A DNA stretch of 64,000 bases from NCBI GenBank assembly GCA_025266875.1, contig JALLLT010000020.1, positions 124,001-188,000 on the forward strand. The letters are read 5' to 3'. A program made the position numbers and the translations under genes. Positions 9,600 through 22,352 of the stretch are shown here, in pieces. The notes beneath the pieces were generated by a model, which searched no databases, was not told the DNA's origin, and saw only the letters and a list, made by a program, of their open reading frames with translations. Each line of letters starts with the position of its first letter. Position 1 is the stretch's first letter. Source of the stretch: Fennellomyces sp. T-0311. Taxonomy: Eukaryota; Mucoromycota; Mucoromycetes; Mucorales; Lichtheimiaceae.

Positions 9600-12500
9600 T
9601 ATGTTTGCTTGCTGTATAATGCTAAATTTTTCTCTTTTCACCAAATTCGATATCGTCATGCACCATTCCCTGGTGTATGTAGTAAAATTTTTTGATACTG
9701 TACAGAAAAGGAAGTCTGTGGACAGCACAATCCAGATGGGTAATATCAGTGACATATAACCTTTTATCTTGGCCTGTTCCATATGGTACGTGTCCCACAG
9801 ATAACTTTGTGTCCAAATGAAGCTCCAAAAGACAGAGCATTCGCGTTTTCCCATTCTGAGTATGGCGGAAAAAAATAACGTCCTTCCAAAGAATGTTCCA
9901 TATTTGTTGCTTTCCGTGCTCTGCTGTTCACTATTTGCGTTTCGGTCAAATGGTAGGCTTATCCTTGAAAACGTAATATTCGATTTCTCATCACTGTAGA
10001 TATTCATATAGTTGAAAAGATGCCCTTGTACCTCCGCCCTTCAAGCACATCGTATTCTGCAGTCCCTTCGACCTTCGGTAACAGGAATTTTGTGTCTTTT
10101 ATAGTACGCTAATAATTGCCTCTCGAGGCTGTAGTCCTCAAAATGACAGAGGGTCCCATTCTCTAGGCTTCGTAGCGTGATAGGATCATTGTTGATGAAA
10201 ACTGTGATCGGATCTACATAGTAGCGATAATATGAAGTCATATTAGAAACGATTTATCAAACTGACGTATGTAATATATATAACATGCCTATATCTAAGT
10301 TGATGTCATTCTTTTGTATGTCATTTTCAAGTTTTTTTTTTGGATTTGACGAAAGTACAATGTTGTTTGTACCTGGTGTATAATATTTGCTGCATTGGCG
10401 GCTGGCTTTCTCTGTGACTTGATATGTGACTTGACCACTCCAATTTGCCGCTCCATTGTTCGAGTGCTATATAAGTGTGGTGGTCCAAGAAGTTGTATAA
10501 TTTCTGGTGCATGGGATAGAAAATGTTGACTTATCGTAAATACGTTCACAGGCATCCATTTATGAAGAAATGTGTGCCATTTTCAGATGCATCTATTCCA
10601 CATAGAAGTGCGACAGGTCATATATATTAGTATCATATCGGATACTTTATACGTTGTAACAAGCAATCAAACTGACCTTTCGATTTTCCTAATTTTTTCC
10701 TCGTTAATTTCGAACTCTAAAATCATGCTTGCAGTAGACGAGAGGGCAAGAAGCGCCTCCTTTGATTCAATAAACATCTTGGCATTTTTCTTTGAACCTT
10801 TGGAATTCGATTGTTGGTGGTCAAGCTGTTCAATAACATACGTTGGTATGATATGAAGTAGAAACACTATCCAATCCACACACCGTGCGAATTTAGGTTG
10901 CGATATATATCTAATGCATACACAAAATTCAGAGTTTGAGTCGTGCGGATGCTTAATTTAAGTATAGTAGCATTATTACATACCAACTAATCTACCTTCA
11001 AAAGATTTTGATAGGTCGCCGTTTGCTTTTGCCATTGCCTCTCCAATATGTCGAAGGTATTTTTTCTCCAACACAAACGGATATTTTGGGCCTCTGTACT
11101 TTCCAGACAACATATTCCACACTTGATGTGCAATATTATGGCCGAAAATATGAAATTCATCCAATCCAAAAAATTCCGGACCACCGAATGTCTGTAATTT
11201 CTCGAATGGAGTTCCTCTTTTTATGTCATATCTCTAAATATTTTATGTTAGCGATTAAGAAGAGTAAGTATAATCAGTACGTACCTCTGGATTGTTGGTT
11301 TTTTGGCCTTGAGTTTGCTTTGAACATCTTTTGAAGTTGATAGCCTTGCAGGTTTCTGATCTCTTGGATGCCATCGGAAAAAACACTCCACCACTCTTTC
11401 CGCGTTTGCCTTTGATTAGGCAGATACGACAGCCATACAAACTTGAATGGCTATGGCCAATGAGATCCCCAACACCAGGGATGTCTCCACCAAATAGGAT
11501 AAGCTGAACTTTGGAATGGAACGTGGGCTTTCCATCAATGTATATAGTCATACCATGGCGTCCAAGAATATCAAGTTCCTCTTTGATAGGCTGTAGAAAA
11601 CTATCCAGATCCTTCGGTTTCTTTGGCCCTGGGAGTACAGCAAGCAGTAGGACGTTTTCGTTTATATACCTACAATTATGGAGGCTTTAGGCCAATAAGA
11701 CCATATAGATGCTAAAAAGCGTTCATTACCTTTCGTCTAAAGGTAAATTCATAATGATCTCCAATACCAATGTCAGCAAGTGTACTCGGCTTTTAAAAAC
11801 ATTGAATCCATCTAAGTATAATGTGATGGTAATATCGTATGGATCAGGCAAGAAATGATGGATCCTCTGATATGATGATCCGTCATATATATCCTTATAT
11901 GTGCGATTGTTGCCATTGCCTTTGGATATTCTTTCGCTAATTAGTTCAGTTGTGCGCTTTCAGCAATAATGGATTAACGATCTGGTATAGGGAGTATAAA
12001 AATAGGTCCCTAGCTGTTGAGCAATTGGCAGCTGAGTTACTGTTGCAAAGGCGGTTGGTTCCGTGGGACGTCCAGTAGAGGGAGATCGAAAACTGCTTTC
12101 TTTGCAATAACGAGGATGGTGGCAATTTGGGCATTCGGTAAGGTTTTTATCTTCGTTCGAAAACATGTAGCAGTTTCTGGTACAGACATCGTACAGAATC
12201 GGTTTAACAGGATAGGCTTCTTTCATTGCTAATTGGGATTGATACAAGGACAGCAAGGGATGGTTTCCTTTATGAGTGAGCTTTCATTAGTAATTTTATA
12301 ATATTGACAGCCCATATAAAATACATACTGAATTTTGAGCTTTTGATGTAATCATTGAACCACGAAATTAGACGATCTGCTGCATTTCTGCTGATAGCTA
12401 GCTCAATGGTGAGCAGATATAACTCGATGCTTTTTGACTTCTCGTACTCCATATCGTCACTCTCATCTGTACGCCAAAATATGCGTATTGACTCATCACT

Positions 12501-12968
12501 ATACGTACAAAGATATTAGCATGACTTCCATTTATAATCAGGCTATAGGTCTTACTTGATTGCCCTAGGCTGTTTATCACTTATAGTTCCATCTGCATCT
12601 TCTGTTGAACTTTGTTCACTCCCTTCAAATTCAACACTTATACTTCGAAGTTCACTTTCGGACATAATTTCACTGGAATGGACATCTACACTGGAAGCTA
12701 TAAGTAGTAGAAACGCTGGATGTTAAATACGTACACAATTACTACGCAATATATCGATATTTATGGATAATAGCTTACTAGTATCATCACCAATATCGTT
12801 AGTGTGTTCACCCGGTAAAGCATCGCTCCGGGAGGGTGATGAAATAGATTCATCTTCACTAACCACAGTTCTTCTTCGTTTGATGTTTCGGGCTACAAAG
12901 CATTCTCTCTCATGCTTCGACCATAGCTTGGAATTTACTGGCTCACCACAATCTGGGCAGCGCTTCAT
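9600..12968 (-). CDS. Plavaka/CACTA-like (tnp2-type) transposase, multi-exon
   Basis: Successive minus-strand exons have the order typical of fungal Plavaka/CACTA transposases. They are: an N-terminal CxxC...H...C finger (CPDCGEPVN, 12,968); KPILYDVCTRNCYMF plus CPNC (12,256-11,960); LYLDGFN, the first catalytic Asp block (about 11,815); ILFGGDIPG and YGCRICL (about 11,480-11,430); DEFHIFGHN (about 11,160), a likely second Asp block; SMER-type region RTMERQIGVVKSHIKS (about 10,450); SLERQLLAYYKR (about 10,120); and a beta-rich tail with CLLELHLDT (9,840-9,622). Exons are separated by short AT-rich introns that I did not resolve individually, so intactness is unknown. The 13,376 gene is transcribed divergently about 400 bp away and may belong to the same element. 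No terminal repeats were identified. Confidence 0.72.
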
Positions 12969-13375
12969 TTAATGAAAACAAGGAAAAAAGAGGTATTTTT
13001 GGATTGATCTTCGTCTCTGCACAAAATGGAACGAAATGCATGCGTAAGCAAAGTATCAGCCATATCCTTGGTTCTGGGCTAACCATCCTTTGTGCTGGGA
13101 TACCATATCCTAGGTTCACTCATCTTATCTTTAGTTACTGTTGATTTAAAAAACAAAATATCGGAAAACTGCTTCCAGATCACTGTTATAGCGGAACATG
13201 CTATTATTTATACGCAATTATTGGAGTTGTAATCGTTTCAAAGGGTGCCACAATTGCCAAAAAGAAAATGCCAAGAATGAAGAAGGAACGCGGTTTTACA
13301 TTTTTTCCCATTGCACACCATTTTTAACGACCTCCATTTGTAATTTTTCACTGCCCTTTATTCGTTCACCTTTCT

Positions 13376-14385
13376 ATGGCAGCCAGAAAGAAAGCTCCCA
13401 AGAAGCGTACAGCGTGTCAAACTGACAATCCTGCTGGCGATCCTCAGTCCGATCTGTCGTCATTAATTGCAAATCTGTTGGCAATGATGAATCTTATTTC
13501 CGAGAGGCAAGAACAGTTCCAGGCCATCCTAGTTGAAGAAATGAAGAAAACAAAAAAGTATCAAGATCGAGACGATAATCTTATACCTTTGATGGACACC
13601 TCTGCAAGTATCTCACAAGATGCCCAAGCAGCAGAGTTGATTGAAATGCCCACAAAATCTATTTCTGATATTCGAATTGAACACTTCCATCTTTTTCTGG
13701 AGACCTATGTCAAGGATATTGAGATACTGCCGGGCGGTTCCAAGTCATTAACACAAAGACTCAAAAAAAGAATCCGATGGGAATGTGAAGAAAGAGCCCA
13801 AGAAGTATGCAAGGAGTACGGCAAGCTGCCTTCGTGGAAAATGCTAGCACATAAAAAACATCTTATTAGGGCCATTGTTGCCGAAGCGGAATCACTCGGT
13901 ATCCCGATCAAACGCTGTGAAGACTTCTGGCCGGTGGTGTACCTCGTAAAACAGCATTGGAGTAACAAGGCGCGCTATCAAAAGAAAAAACGTGAAAAAA
14001 TGAAGAGGTGTATCCTTGAGAAGAGAAATCAAAGAGGAGATGTCAGTAAGGCTGATAATACGGTAAGTATCGAAAAAACATATATATTTACATAATTCAT
14101 ATTTAAAGATAATACCGTATAACAAGCTGCAAGAACGTGGTATCGACGAGCACGGAAAACGAAGTAAGGAGGTTTGTACTTGCTAAATCTATAAATATCT
14201 ATATATTCATTATTAGCGTTTTCTGCAGAACCGCCATAAGCACAATGCTGGACAAGCGGGCCTTATAATTGACACTCCCAGACAGCGCAAAACAGTCGCG
14301 GTAACACTGACCGTCTATTAATATAAGTTAAAGTAAGAATAACTAAATCGTACTTCATTAGAATCCAGGCTTTGTTACTTGTTAA
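13376..14385 (+). CDS. Basic 285-aa protein, putative accessory ORF of the Plavaka-like element
   Basis: Four exons close in frame: 13376-14062, 14109-14171, 14217-14300 and 14362-14385, giving 285 aa with GT-AG introns of 46, 45 and 61 bp. The start is the first ATG of the frame. The protein has a Lys-rich N-terminus (ARKKAPKKRTA), a short Gln/Glu helix, a central helical region with many Arg/Lys and Trp residues (residues about 95-200), and a strongly basic tail (KKKREKMKRC). I do not recognise a domain; the composition suggests nucleic-acid binding. Its divergent placement next to the tnp2-like transposase suggests it is that transposon's second protein, but a nested host gene cannot be excluded. 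Confidence 0.6.
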
Positions 14386-14920
14386 AACCATCATGTATCA
14401 TGCCTCGACTGTTCAGACTCGAACATCTGAAACATCCGAAATGTTTTACCTTGTGACCTCATCAGCCTTTTTTCAATAAACAAAGAAGTATATATTAAAG
14501 AAGCCTACCACGCATATATCAATATGCATTAATACATGGTCGTACAATTGCTGGTACAAAGTATGCAGTAATGGAGTTTTGGTTATGTAAAACAATGCAA
14601 TGGTCCGTTTGTATTTAGATTCATTTAGGAAGCAACTGCATTAAATTCACTATATCTCATAAATATCCACCTATTGATGCACATTATATGTCGATAAAGT
14701 ACGGATTATAGCTAATATGATTGAATGATGTTGAAACGTGTGAAAGTGCAAAGATTCACTCGCTGTAAAGTGATGTTGAAAAGTGTGAAAGGGCAAAGAT
14801 TCACCTATTGGACTGTATAAATTTTTGTGAAAGTAAGCATTTTGTGAGGTTAAAAACTAATCTACTTTCATTAATGTTTAACATAAAAGCATGTCTGATT
14901 AACCACAAAGCACTTGTCAA
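14386..14920. other. AT-rich stretch without a gene
   Basis: No coding frame is convincing. It contains the 34-bp tandem repeat described separately and probably the outer part of the following MULE's left end. Confidence 0.5.
14726..14804 (+). repeat. Two tandem copies of a 34-bp repeat
   Basis: 14726-14759 and 14771-14804 share TGATGTTGAAA and GCAAAGATTCAC with two or three mismatches, spaced 45 bp. Similar words (GATGTTGAAAA, GTGAAAG) recur at 3752-3800 and near 18,640, so it may be subterminal transposon sequence. Confidence 0.6.
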
Positions 14921-17900
14921 CGGGTTTCTATAATTTCACGGATGAGCCACCCTCTGATTTTGATTTCCGACAGTATACAACTAAGATTTTTTTTATGAAA
15001 GCAACAGATTGCTCACTCTTTACTCTTTACTATGGAAACACCAGAACTATTCATGTGCTCAGGCTGCAGATGCTATCGTCCTGTCGAGCTTTTCAGGGGA
15101 AATTCTGAGAGCTACAGTACTTGTTCTGTTTGCCGTCGCAGACAAAGCCAGGTGGGGCGTGGTGCTTCTGATTTTGCGACAACATTAGATGAAGTGCTTG
15201 AATTCATTCCATCGCCCACAGAAGGTATGAAGAATTGTAACGAAAGAGACTTTACTGATATCCGAGCAAATGCTTTAGAAGGTGTATTTTATGTATATGA
15301 CGGCGACGTATTGATTGAAGGAGCCATGGCAGAACTGGATGACGATCGCGCTCTTATTCTGTATATCATCAGTCGAATCGAGGCATGCGATGGTTACAGG
15401 TACTACCTAAAGTACGTAACCAGCCCGAGGAAACGACGCACGACCGCGTTTAAGTACGTCTGCTGCCAAGACACGGCTGTGCAGCGTCAAGTACCTGACG
15501 ATCAGCGAAATCACCTGATTTACCGAATGGAAACTTATTCCTGTGGCGGTCAAATCTCGGGATACATCGACCGGGACAATGGGTACGTATATGTGAAGCT
15601 TCAGCATCCTACTGCCCACCCTCCTCCAGAACAACCGGAGTTTATTGGGACTGAGATGCCACAGGAGGTTCGCCAGTACATAGTGGATAATGCAGATGAG
15701 TTTAATGCTCAATCGCTGTACCGCCGTATTGTTACTCGTTTTCCTACTGCTGCCGGTATTGTTACGCAGCCACAGGTAAGTTAAAACTGCTGATATGATG
15801 CCGATACGATGATGGAGCGGTAGGTATATGCGACATGGTCTCGGCAAGTCGAAGGGCGATATAAGCTGCACGAAAACCAGCTTACCTCAGCTATCATGCA
15901 CATTGATAGAGGTACCAATGGGATCCGTAAGGTATGTGTAAGATAACCATATGTGCATGACCATAGCTTTCTTTGCGATGATTACTATGCAACAAAAATG
16001 GTAGACAACGATAAAGAGTTCATACATATTTATGATGAATAAAATACAGATTTTTTATCGAAATTATGGTGGTGTTGTTGGTTTCGGTTTTGTTACCGAG
16101 TTTTTTGTTTCGGCGTGTTCTTCCCCTCTGGTACGAGAATTCCATGTCGATTCTACGTATAAGACGAATAGAATGGGATACGAGCTCTTTGGTGTCGTGG
16201 CGAATTTTAATGGATGCGGTTTCCCCATTGCATACATGTTCTTAGGCGATAGCCAGGGGCATGCTTCAGGAAACGAGAGAGCACCAACGCGCCAGGAAAT
16301 GATACGTCGTTTTTTCCGTACCCTTCATACCCACGGGCTTAGGCCAACTTTCCTGTTTTCGGACAAGGATATGGGCCAGATTAACGCTATCGAGTCAGTT
16401 TTCGGCCGGGATACAATTCGCCTGTGCTTATGGCACTTGCAGCGAGCTGTGAAGCTACGGCTCGCAGAAGATAAAGTGGAAGACCCGCGTTACGATGCAC
16501 AAGATGCTCGCACGCAATTTCCTTTTGTTTCGCTGCGCTTTGTCCCACCGGAAGACCGTAGTGGAAAACTTTGCCCCGATGTGGAGTGCCGCGATGAAAT
16601 TGTGGCCATGATGCGTAGGCACTATGATATGCATCCGCACATTCCATTCCCAAATAGTACGTTATGAAGATCAACCTGTGTAAAACATAGGGTATATTGT
16701 TAATATGGATTTAGTTGGCCGTAAAGACGAACGTCAGCTGCGTCAGGATGCTGGTCAGGAAATGTACGAGTATTGTGTTCGCCATGAACTTCCGGACGTG
16801 TGGGCATACATGTACAACCGCTGGTATGAACGGGTATGGTGGCACCGATGGTCCCGCAGCAGCCGTCCCGACAACATCCCCATGGCAAAGACGACAATGA
16901 TGATCGAGGCGCAGTGGAGAGTCTTAAAGAGGGATTTTCTTTTGAATTGTCCTCGCCCTAGACTCGACATGTTGATCTGGATCATCACGAATCAACAGCT
17001 CCCGCTTATCCGAGCAAAGTTTGAGCTTAAGTTTAGAAATCGACGCCAGCCATTAGACTGGGAGATGGAGTTTGCGAGGACATGGCGGGCCATAACCAAG
17101 GGGTATATGCGACGGAATCATCGAGAACGTGCGGATGCAGACCAGGTGTATATGCCGTCGTTGGAAGACTGGACGTGCGGCTGCCCTTCTTTTGCCAACA
17201 ACAGGTTTATGCTTTGTAAGCATCTGATCAAACGTTTCAACGATAACGTTAGACGAACGACAAATGCTTTTGCTGCACTTGAAGTGTATATTGAACGCAA
17301 AGATACTGTACCATATGTGCATGTTCATCGAAATGTATGCTTACCTATAGGAAGTCGGCATATCAGTTTCTAATGTGATTCAATGCACACGTAGCGTGGA
17401 TTATATCCCTACCGCCTTATACAGCTTACCCCGCTTCCTCCCTTGCTCGACGAAGAATCTGATCTACCATCAGTAGATACTGTCGATACAGACCTTGTTC
17501 ACCCTACCTGGGAAGGTGTGTTAATTATTGTACAATACACTAAGATCGGTGAGGTTTGCAATGCTAAATGTTTTATTATAATCAATTTTATAGACGTGCC
17601 AGCCGATTTCACTGCTTCAGACCAAGAGAACGAAGCCATCGTAGCTGGTAATGAAGAACAGTTGGAGATTGACGGTGTATCAGTCGAGGAGGATGTCATA
17701 GTAATCAGTGATGACGACGACGACGGCGTGGTTGCTATGGCTCCGCCTGCGACTGAAAACGGTGTAGATGCGAACAGTGGCGATGCTGAAGTTGACTTGT
17801 GGACGCGCTTGGGTAGATCTGAAGATCAGTTTGATCTTATATACCAGCGACACCAGCAAATACGTCTGCAATACCAAGAATCGCAACGTCAGATGCTGGA

Positions 17901-18566
17901 AGCTCTCAGCCATTACCGAATGATGCTACCAGCAAATCAACGACGTCGATTCGATGAAGCATTTGAAAACGACGACACAGAGGAGTACCTCAGAGTTGTT
18001 CGCCAGCATCGAAACCAACAAATACGCTCAGCAAACTCACGCAATGTCCATAGATACGTCCAATACTACCCTTAAACTTTCATTGCTGCTTTTTATCTTT
18101 ATTATTATTTTTTTTATCATCTCTGTGCTTTTTTCCTTTCTATTTTTCTCTCTTTTTTTCATTTCTTTTCTTCATACTTTTCCTTTTAACATAGACTCTA
18201 CTAAACCTTTTTCATTTTATATCATACTTTTATATACTTTTAAATAATCGCACTGCGGCAGATAACTCGAATATTGCATGATCGTGCATCTTATTAAAAT
18301 GGGTAAGGCAAGTTATTATCAGGGTTACCATCAATTAGCTATAAGATAGGTTACACAGATTTGTAAGATAAATAAATAAACAGTTTTTCCTGCACGGGCG
18401 TTTGTTTTTTTCACAACTTTTATCTTCATCTAAGTCCATAATGACCGGAGCGTCAATCTGTTACGCCCCTTGGCTGATAAGCCACCGTCAAAAATTCACA
18501 ACCTCACTTTTCACCCTGTCGGAGTATGTAATTTGCTATACTCATCCGTGAAATTTTAGAAACGCG
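14921..18566 (+). mobile_element. MULE transposon 1, apparently complete
   Basis: Inverted repeats at 14921-14946 and 18541-18566 match at 24 of 26 positions (core TTTCTATAATTTCACGGATG). Weaker similarity continues outward, so the true ends lie further out and were not fixed. The element encloses one intact transposase gene. Confidence 0.72.
15032..18075 (+). CDS. MULE transposase with N-terminal zinc motif and SWIM finger, intact 893 aa
   Basis: Six exons (15032-15775, 15824-15931, 16050-16656, 16715-17334, 17395-17515, 17594-18075) join in frame through GT-AG introns of 48-118 bp. The N-terminus has CSGC...CSVC, a zinc-binding pattern. The MULE catalytic core follows: FHVDSTYKTN (first Asp), FLFSDKDMGQINAIE (second Asp), CLWHLQRAVK, and MIEAQWRVLKRD (Glu). 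A SWIM finger CGCP...CKHL ends the core near 17,180-17,225. The last exon is acidic with VIVISDDDDD, which resembles a SUMO-interacting motif, then a helical, Gln-rich tail. No stop or frameshift was found, so this could be an active autonomous copy. A degenerate relative lies on the minus strand at 45,637-47,560. Confidence 0.87.
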
Positions 18567-18730
18567 TTCTCTTTGTACCACAAAGTTGACGTAAAGCATG
18601 TAATTATGTGGTAACTTCGCTCAATTAAAGAATGTGAAAGGGGCATGTTTTACCCATTAATTTGATAAAAGTTTTTTAACAGCGTTTACTCATAATTCAC
18701 ATTTTATTTTTCCCTCTGTGTTGCCGATCT

Positions 18731-20607
18731 GCTTCTTCACCTTTTTAGAAGTTTTGTCGATAGCCTGCTTACTCTTGTCAGCAGTAGATTCAGCTTTCGG
18801 TTCTCTTTTGCACTTTTTCTCCTGATCGGCAACTTCTCCTCCCTTGATGGTGTCGCGCAATGACCAGTTTTATAACCCAATAGCCTTTGGTGGCCGCGCT
18901 TTGGGTATAACTGGAGTGGGAAGCACAAATTTTTGTAGTTTTACTGGTGTAAACCTATCCATGGCATCGTCGAGACTCTTTAAAAGATCTGCCTTTTGCT
19001 GCGAGGTTTCGCAGCTGAAATCACTTGGTCGAGACGAGTCCTTAGGGCATCGTACTGTTGGTTAATCCTGCTTTGCTTAGGATCAACGACGAGGCCTGCA
19101 GTAGTATCAAAAACAGGGCCACGAGGAATACGTGCTAGAATATAAGGTCAATACGGACTTCGAGTAGTTGCAAGAATATAAAGTAGAGGCATACCTTTGG
19201 TGTTAACCAATATCCAACGTTTGTCGTATATCAAATGATCCACAGCTCCTGAAAGGTATTTCAATAGATCGTGCTTGCAAGGGAGCTTATAGTTTATGCG
19301 GATTTCACAATCACATTCAGACTTCTCCACCGTGCTTGGATCGAGTTTACATGCCTCGCTAATCTCGGATATAGTCTTTCGAATTGCGTAATGGCAAATG
19401 TAGTTTTTTCGAGCATTGAAATAGCTTGCTTGGCCACAGGATCATGAACAATCCAATTTAATCCTTTTTCCCAAGAATATTCAAAGGATGCATTTTTGTC
19501 CTGTAAATATAAGAAGCAATTAATATATAGAAAGCAATTGACAGATGTAAGAATATGAACCTATGCATCTAAGTGTATGTGAAGCTTTTCGAAAAGATTC
19601 ACAATCAAGCTTGGCTGTTTTAAGATGTGCTTGATACCGGCATGTGTTCCTTCAGCACGTTGCGATGTTTGGGCACCAAAATGTGCGTACTTCTCAGCCC
19701 ATGAGCAAGCCCACATTTCCTCGCTATCACGTAATCTGTGTACCATGGATGAAACTGGTCAGTTTAAATTGCAAATATAGAAAATAATGAAAAGTACATA
19801 CCCATTTAAATATGACTTCAGGCCCACTTCCTTGTTAGTGGCAAGCTCTGCCATTTCCTCGAACTTCTTGACTGCATTTTTGTAGACCAATTTACTTCTT
19901 GTGTACAATAATTGTGGGATCACCTTGGCCTTGAGCTCAGCACCTTCTTTGGATTCTGCGCCGAATGCCTTGTTGATCTTGGTACTGAAGTTTCTCGCAA
20001 TGCGCCAGGCGCACAAAATTCTTGGTACTTCAGGGAATACTTCTGCAAACGTGCTCTTCAGTGCACGGTCGTCATCAGAAACAAAAAGCCCAGGTTTGAT
20101 CTTCGTTTCCTTCCTCCAAATCACGTCCGCCAGGCATTGCAAAACCCACTTGTATGATAGGTAGTCCTCATTAATGACATCAACCGAGGCAATATAGAAT
20201 GTACATAATCTGTCCGAGGTGCTTGTAGAGAGCAGATTACTAACACCGACAACATTGACAAGGAGAAGCTTGTTGAGATTTGTCTTGTAGGTAGCATTGA
20301 TGATCACGACCTCCGGAAAAGCCAATGCAAGCTCAATTGGGCTTGAATGTTTTTGCTGTACTGCAATTGCAGTAGCTCTTGCTGTAATACCCGGACTAGC
20401 CCGACCTTTCTCTCGAATTTTTACTGGACATGCATCCAAACATTCACTGGACTTTTTCCTTAATAGGTAGCTTGCTGTAGTAATGTGTTTGCTGTAGTAC
20501 TGTATTTGCGGTAAATATTTTGCGATACTACTTGAGGAATTTGCGATACTATGGGTGCTTTTGCAACTGAAGATAAAATATCGATTCATAGCTATCCGCA
20601 TAGGCAA
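18731..20607 (-). pseudogene. MULE transposase 2, decayed, catalytic Asp lost
   Basis: The minus-strand reading shows MULE blocks: EVVIINATYKTN (first catalytic position is Asn; the related copy at 30,848-31,450 has IIDATYKTN), FVSDDDRAL (second Asp present), CAWRIARNF, then after a short intron SQRAEGTHAGIK (Glu present; 19,561-19,746), and a SWIM finger CDCEIRINYKLPCKH (19,148-19,330). The tail continues to about 18,731 with in-frame stops. The N-terminal DNA-binding domain is not visible. The Asp-to-Asn change alone should abolish catalysis. Confidence 0.82.
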
Positions 20608-21028
20608 TTTCTAGTATCAAAGTAATCTCATTATGCACTTGAGCCATGAAAGTTAAATATGAGATTGTCATTGACCACCGTTGCTTGCTCTGTATGTATG
20701 CACTCGCAGGTTACTAATATTGCATTGCATTGTACGGTTATCTTCAACTAAGAATCGTTGGGTCATCTGCTAGATATAACGCAACGATCATATTTGTATG
20801 AATTCATAATGTGATAGTGACTGCAATATTTACATATATACATGATCTCTTACACTACCTTTGCTTATTAGCAGCTCTTACTATTGTACATTTCGCCCAT
20901 TTTGTCCTATTTAGGAAATAATACTCGACATAAAAAGATTATGCCACGTATGTCACTCGGAAGCAGATAGTAGTACTAGAATGCCAATACGCCAATGTAC
21001 TCTGAAAATACTAGTCGTTGTGGTAGTA
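20608..21028. other. AT-rich stretch without a gene
   Basis: No convincing frame or repeat was seen between the dead MULE and the pogo copy 2. Confidence 0.45.
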
Positions 21029-22149
21029 CAGTGGAACCCCGCTTTTTGCATATGCGGGTTTACCCTCAAATTATGTGCAAAAAGCGGGGGTGTGCAAAAA
21101 GCGAGGTTGTTACATGAAGGGAAATATAATATCCACTAGTTAGTGCCAGCCAATAATATGTAGTAGAGCGCAAAATTGATGATAGTATATAAGCTCAAAT
21201 AACTTAGCAAGCGTTCCTTCTTCTCTTATTCCTTTTATTTAATATGCCACTAAAAGAAAAGCCTAGAATTGAGGAAAAAAATAAGTGTGGTGAGAGAGTT
21301 ATAAGAAATAGAATTGGTAACAAGAAATAGAATTCGTTGAGAATCTGAATAATTGTATGTCCTTTATTATGGATGAACTCTCTCTCTTTTATATCTTTTA
21401 CTGGAGATTCTAATATCCGTTCCTGGATAAATGATACTTGGTCGAGGAGGTATCGGGTTGCGTGTTCATCTTATGTTTTACTGACGACGGCAAATATCAA
21501 CTCCGTGTACTCTGTGATAGGTGCATGTCCTGTAGAACATCATTCAGCTTCCTTGAAACCGGTGTAAGGTAATACCATTCATATCTTAGTCATCAGTACT
21601 CTTCCAGAGTGTTCGTCTGATGGAATGTGCTAGAATGGATGTTTGATCGATCTCCATTGTGTGCATACATGTAGTGGTTCACCACAATAAGGAAACCATC
21701 ATTTCATGCTTTTCTGAACGAGAATGAGCCAACATATCAATTAAGATTATTGACATTATCAATTGGGCCCGTATAGTTGGTCACAGAAGGCTGATATGAT
21801 TGCTGGTGTCCATAATATTATGGATGATTTAGAGCACAGCGAGCTTATGGAGGAGCTGAACAAAGTCTGTGATAATTTCCATAAAAAGCGTCAGATGCAC
21901 CAATCAGCACTGAGTTTTTACATTTTTTCTGGAAAACTCTTAAAGCCGAGTTCAAATCTCATAGTCCGCTATCGGATCTGAGCTATATAGGATAAGCAGG
22001 AAAAATGCACATCATGAATTTTGGTGTGCAAAGTGCAAAAAGTGGGAGATGTGCAAATTTTCTTAAGTGAAGATCAGGTTTACCTGAGAATTATGTGCAA
22101 AAAGCGGGGGTGTGCAAAAAGTGGGGGTGCAAAGAGCGGGGTTCCACTG
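21029..22149 (+). mobile_element. Pogo-like transposon copy 2, internally deleted and carrying a solo LTR
   Basis: Terminal CAGTGGAACCCC begins at 21029 and its complement ends at 22149, each flanked by TA (21027-21028 and 22150-22151). The start of the transposase (ATG CCA CTA AAA GAA at 21244) and its extreme 3' part (SQKADMIAG, about 21,780) are present. Between them about 1.5 kb, including all catalytic blocks, is deleted; the junction lies at the GGGCCC near 21,770. The 401-bp LTR (21286-21686) splits the 5' remnant. This is a non-autonomous copy. Confidence 0.9.
21286..21686 (-). repeat. Solo LTR (401 bp) of a second Ty3-type family, with ATAAG target duplication
   Basis: It begins TGTGGTGAGAG and ends CCACA, with ATAAG on both sides (21281-21285 and 21687-21691). 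Reading across the duplication restores the pogo reading frame. The first bases and scattered later words match the reverse complement of the 275-bp chromovirus LTR, so it is a related but distinct family in reverse orientation. Confidence 0.85.
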
Positions 22150-22352
22150 TACAGTACTTGGTAATTTGTATTACCGACAACACTTCTTCTACTACGATGC
22201 ACAGCAACATGCCTTGACATAATGCACAGCTACATACTTCTTCCGTTATCAAGACCGATGGTCTCTACAACCCACCACAGCATAAATATATTTTTAGTAT
22301 TTATTAGAAAATAGTATAAATATCTGAACAGTTTATTGGAATAAAGCAAGTA

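Noticed and set aside
14702..18720. MULE 1 ends extended to the GTGAAAG repeats outside the 26-bp TIR
   Set aside because: Similarity outside the 26-bp core is patchy and no matching target duplication was found, so the wider limits were not adopted.
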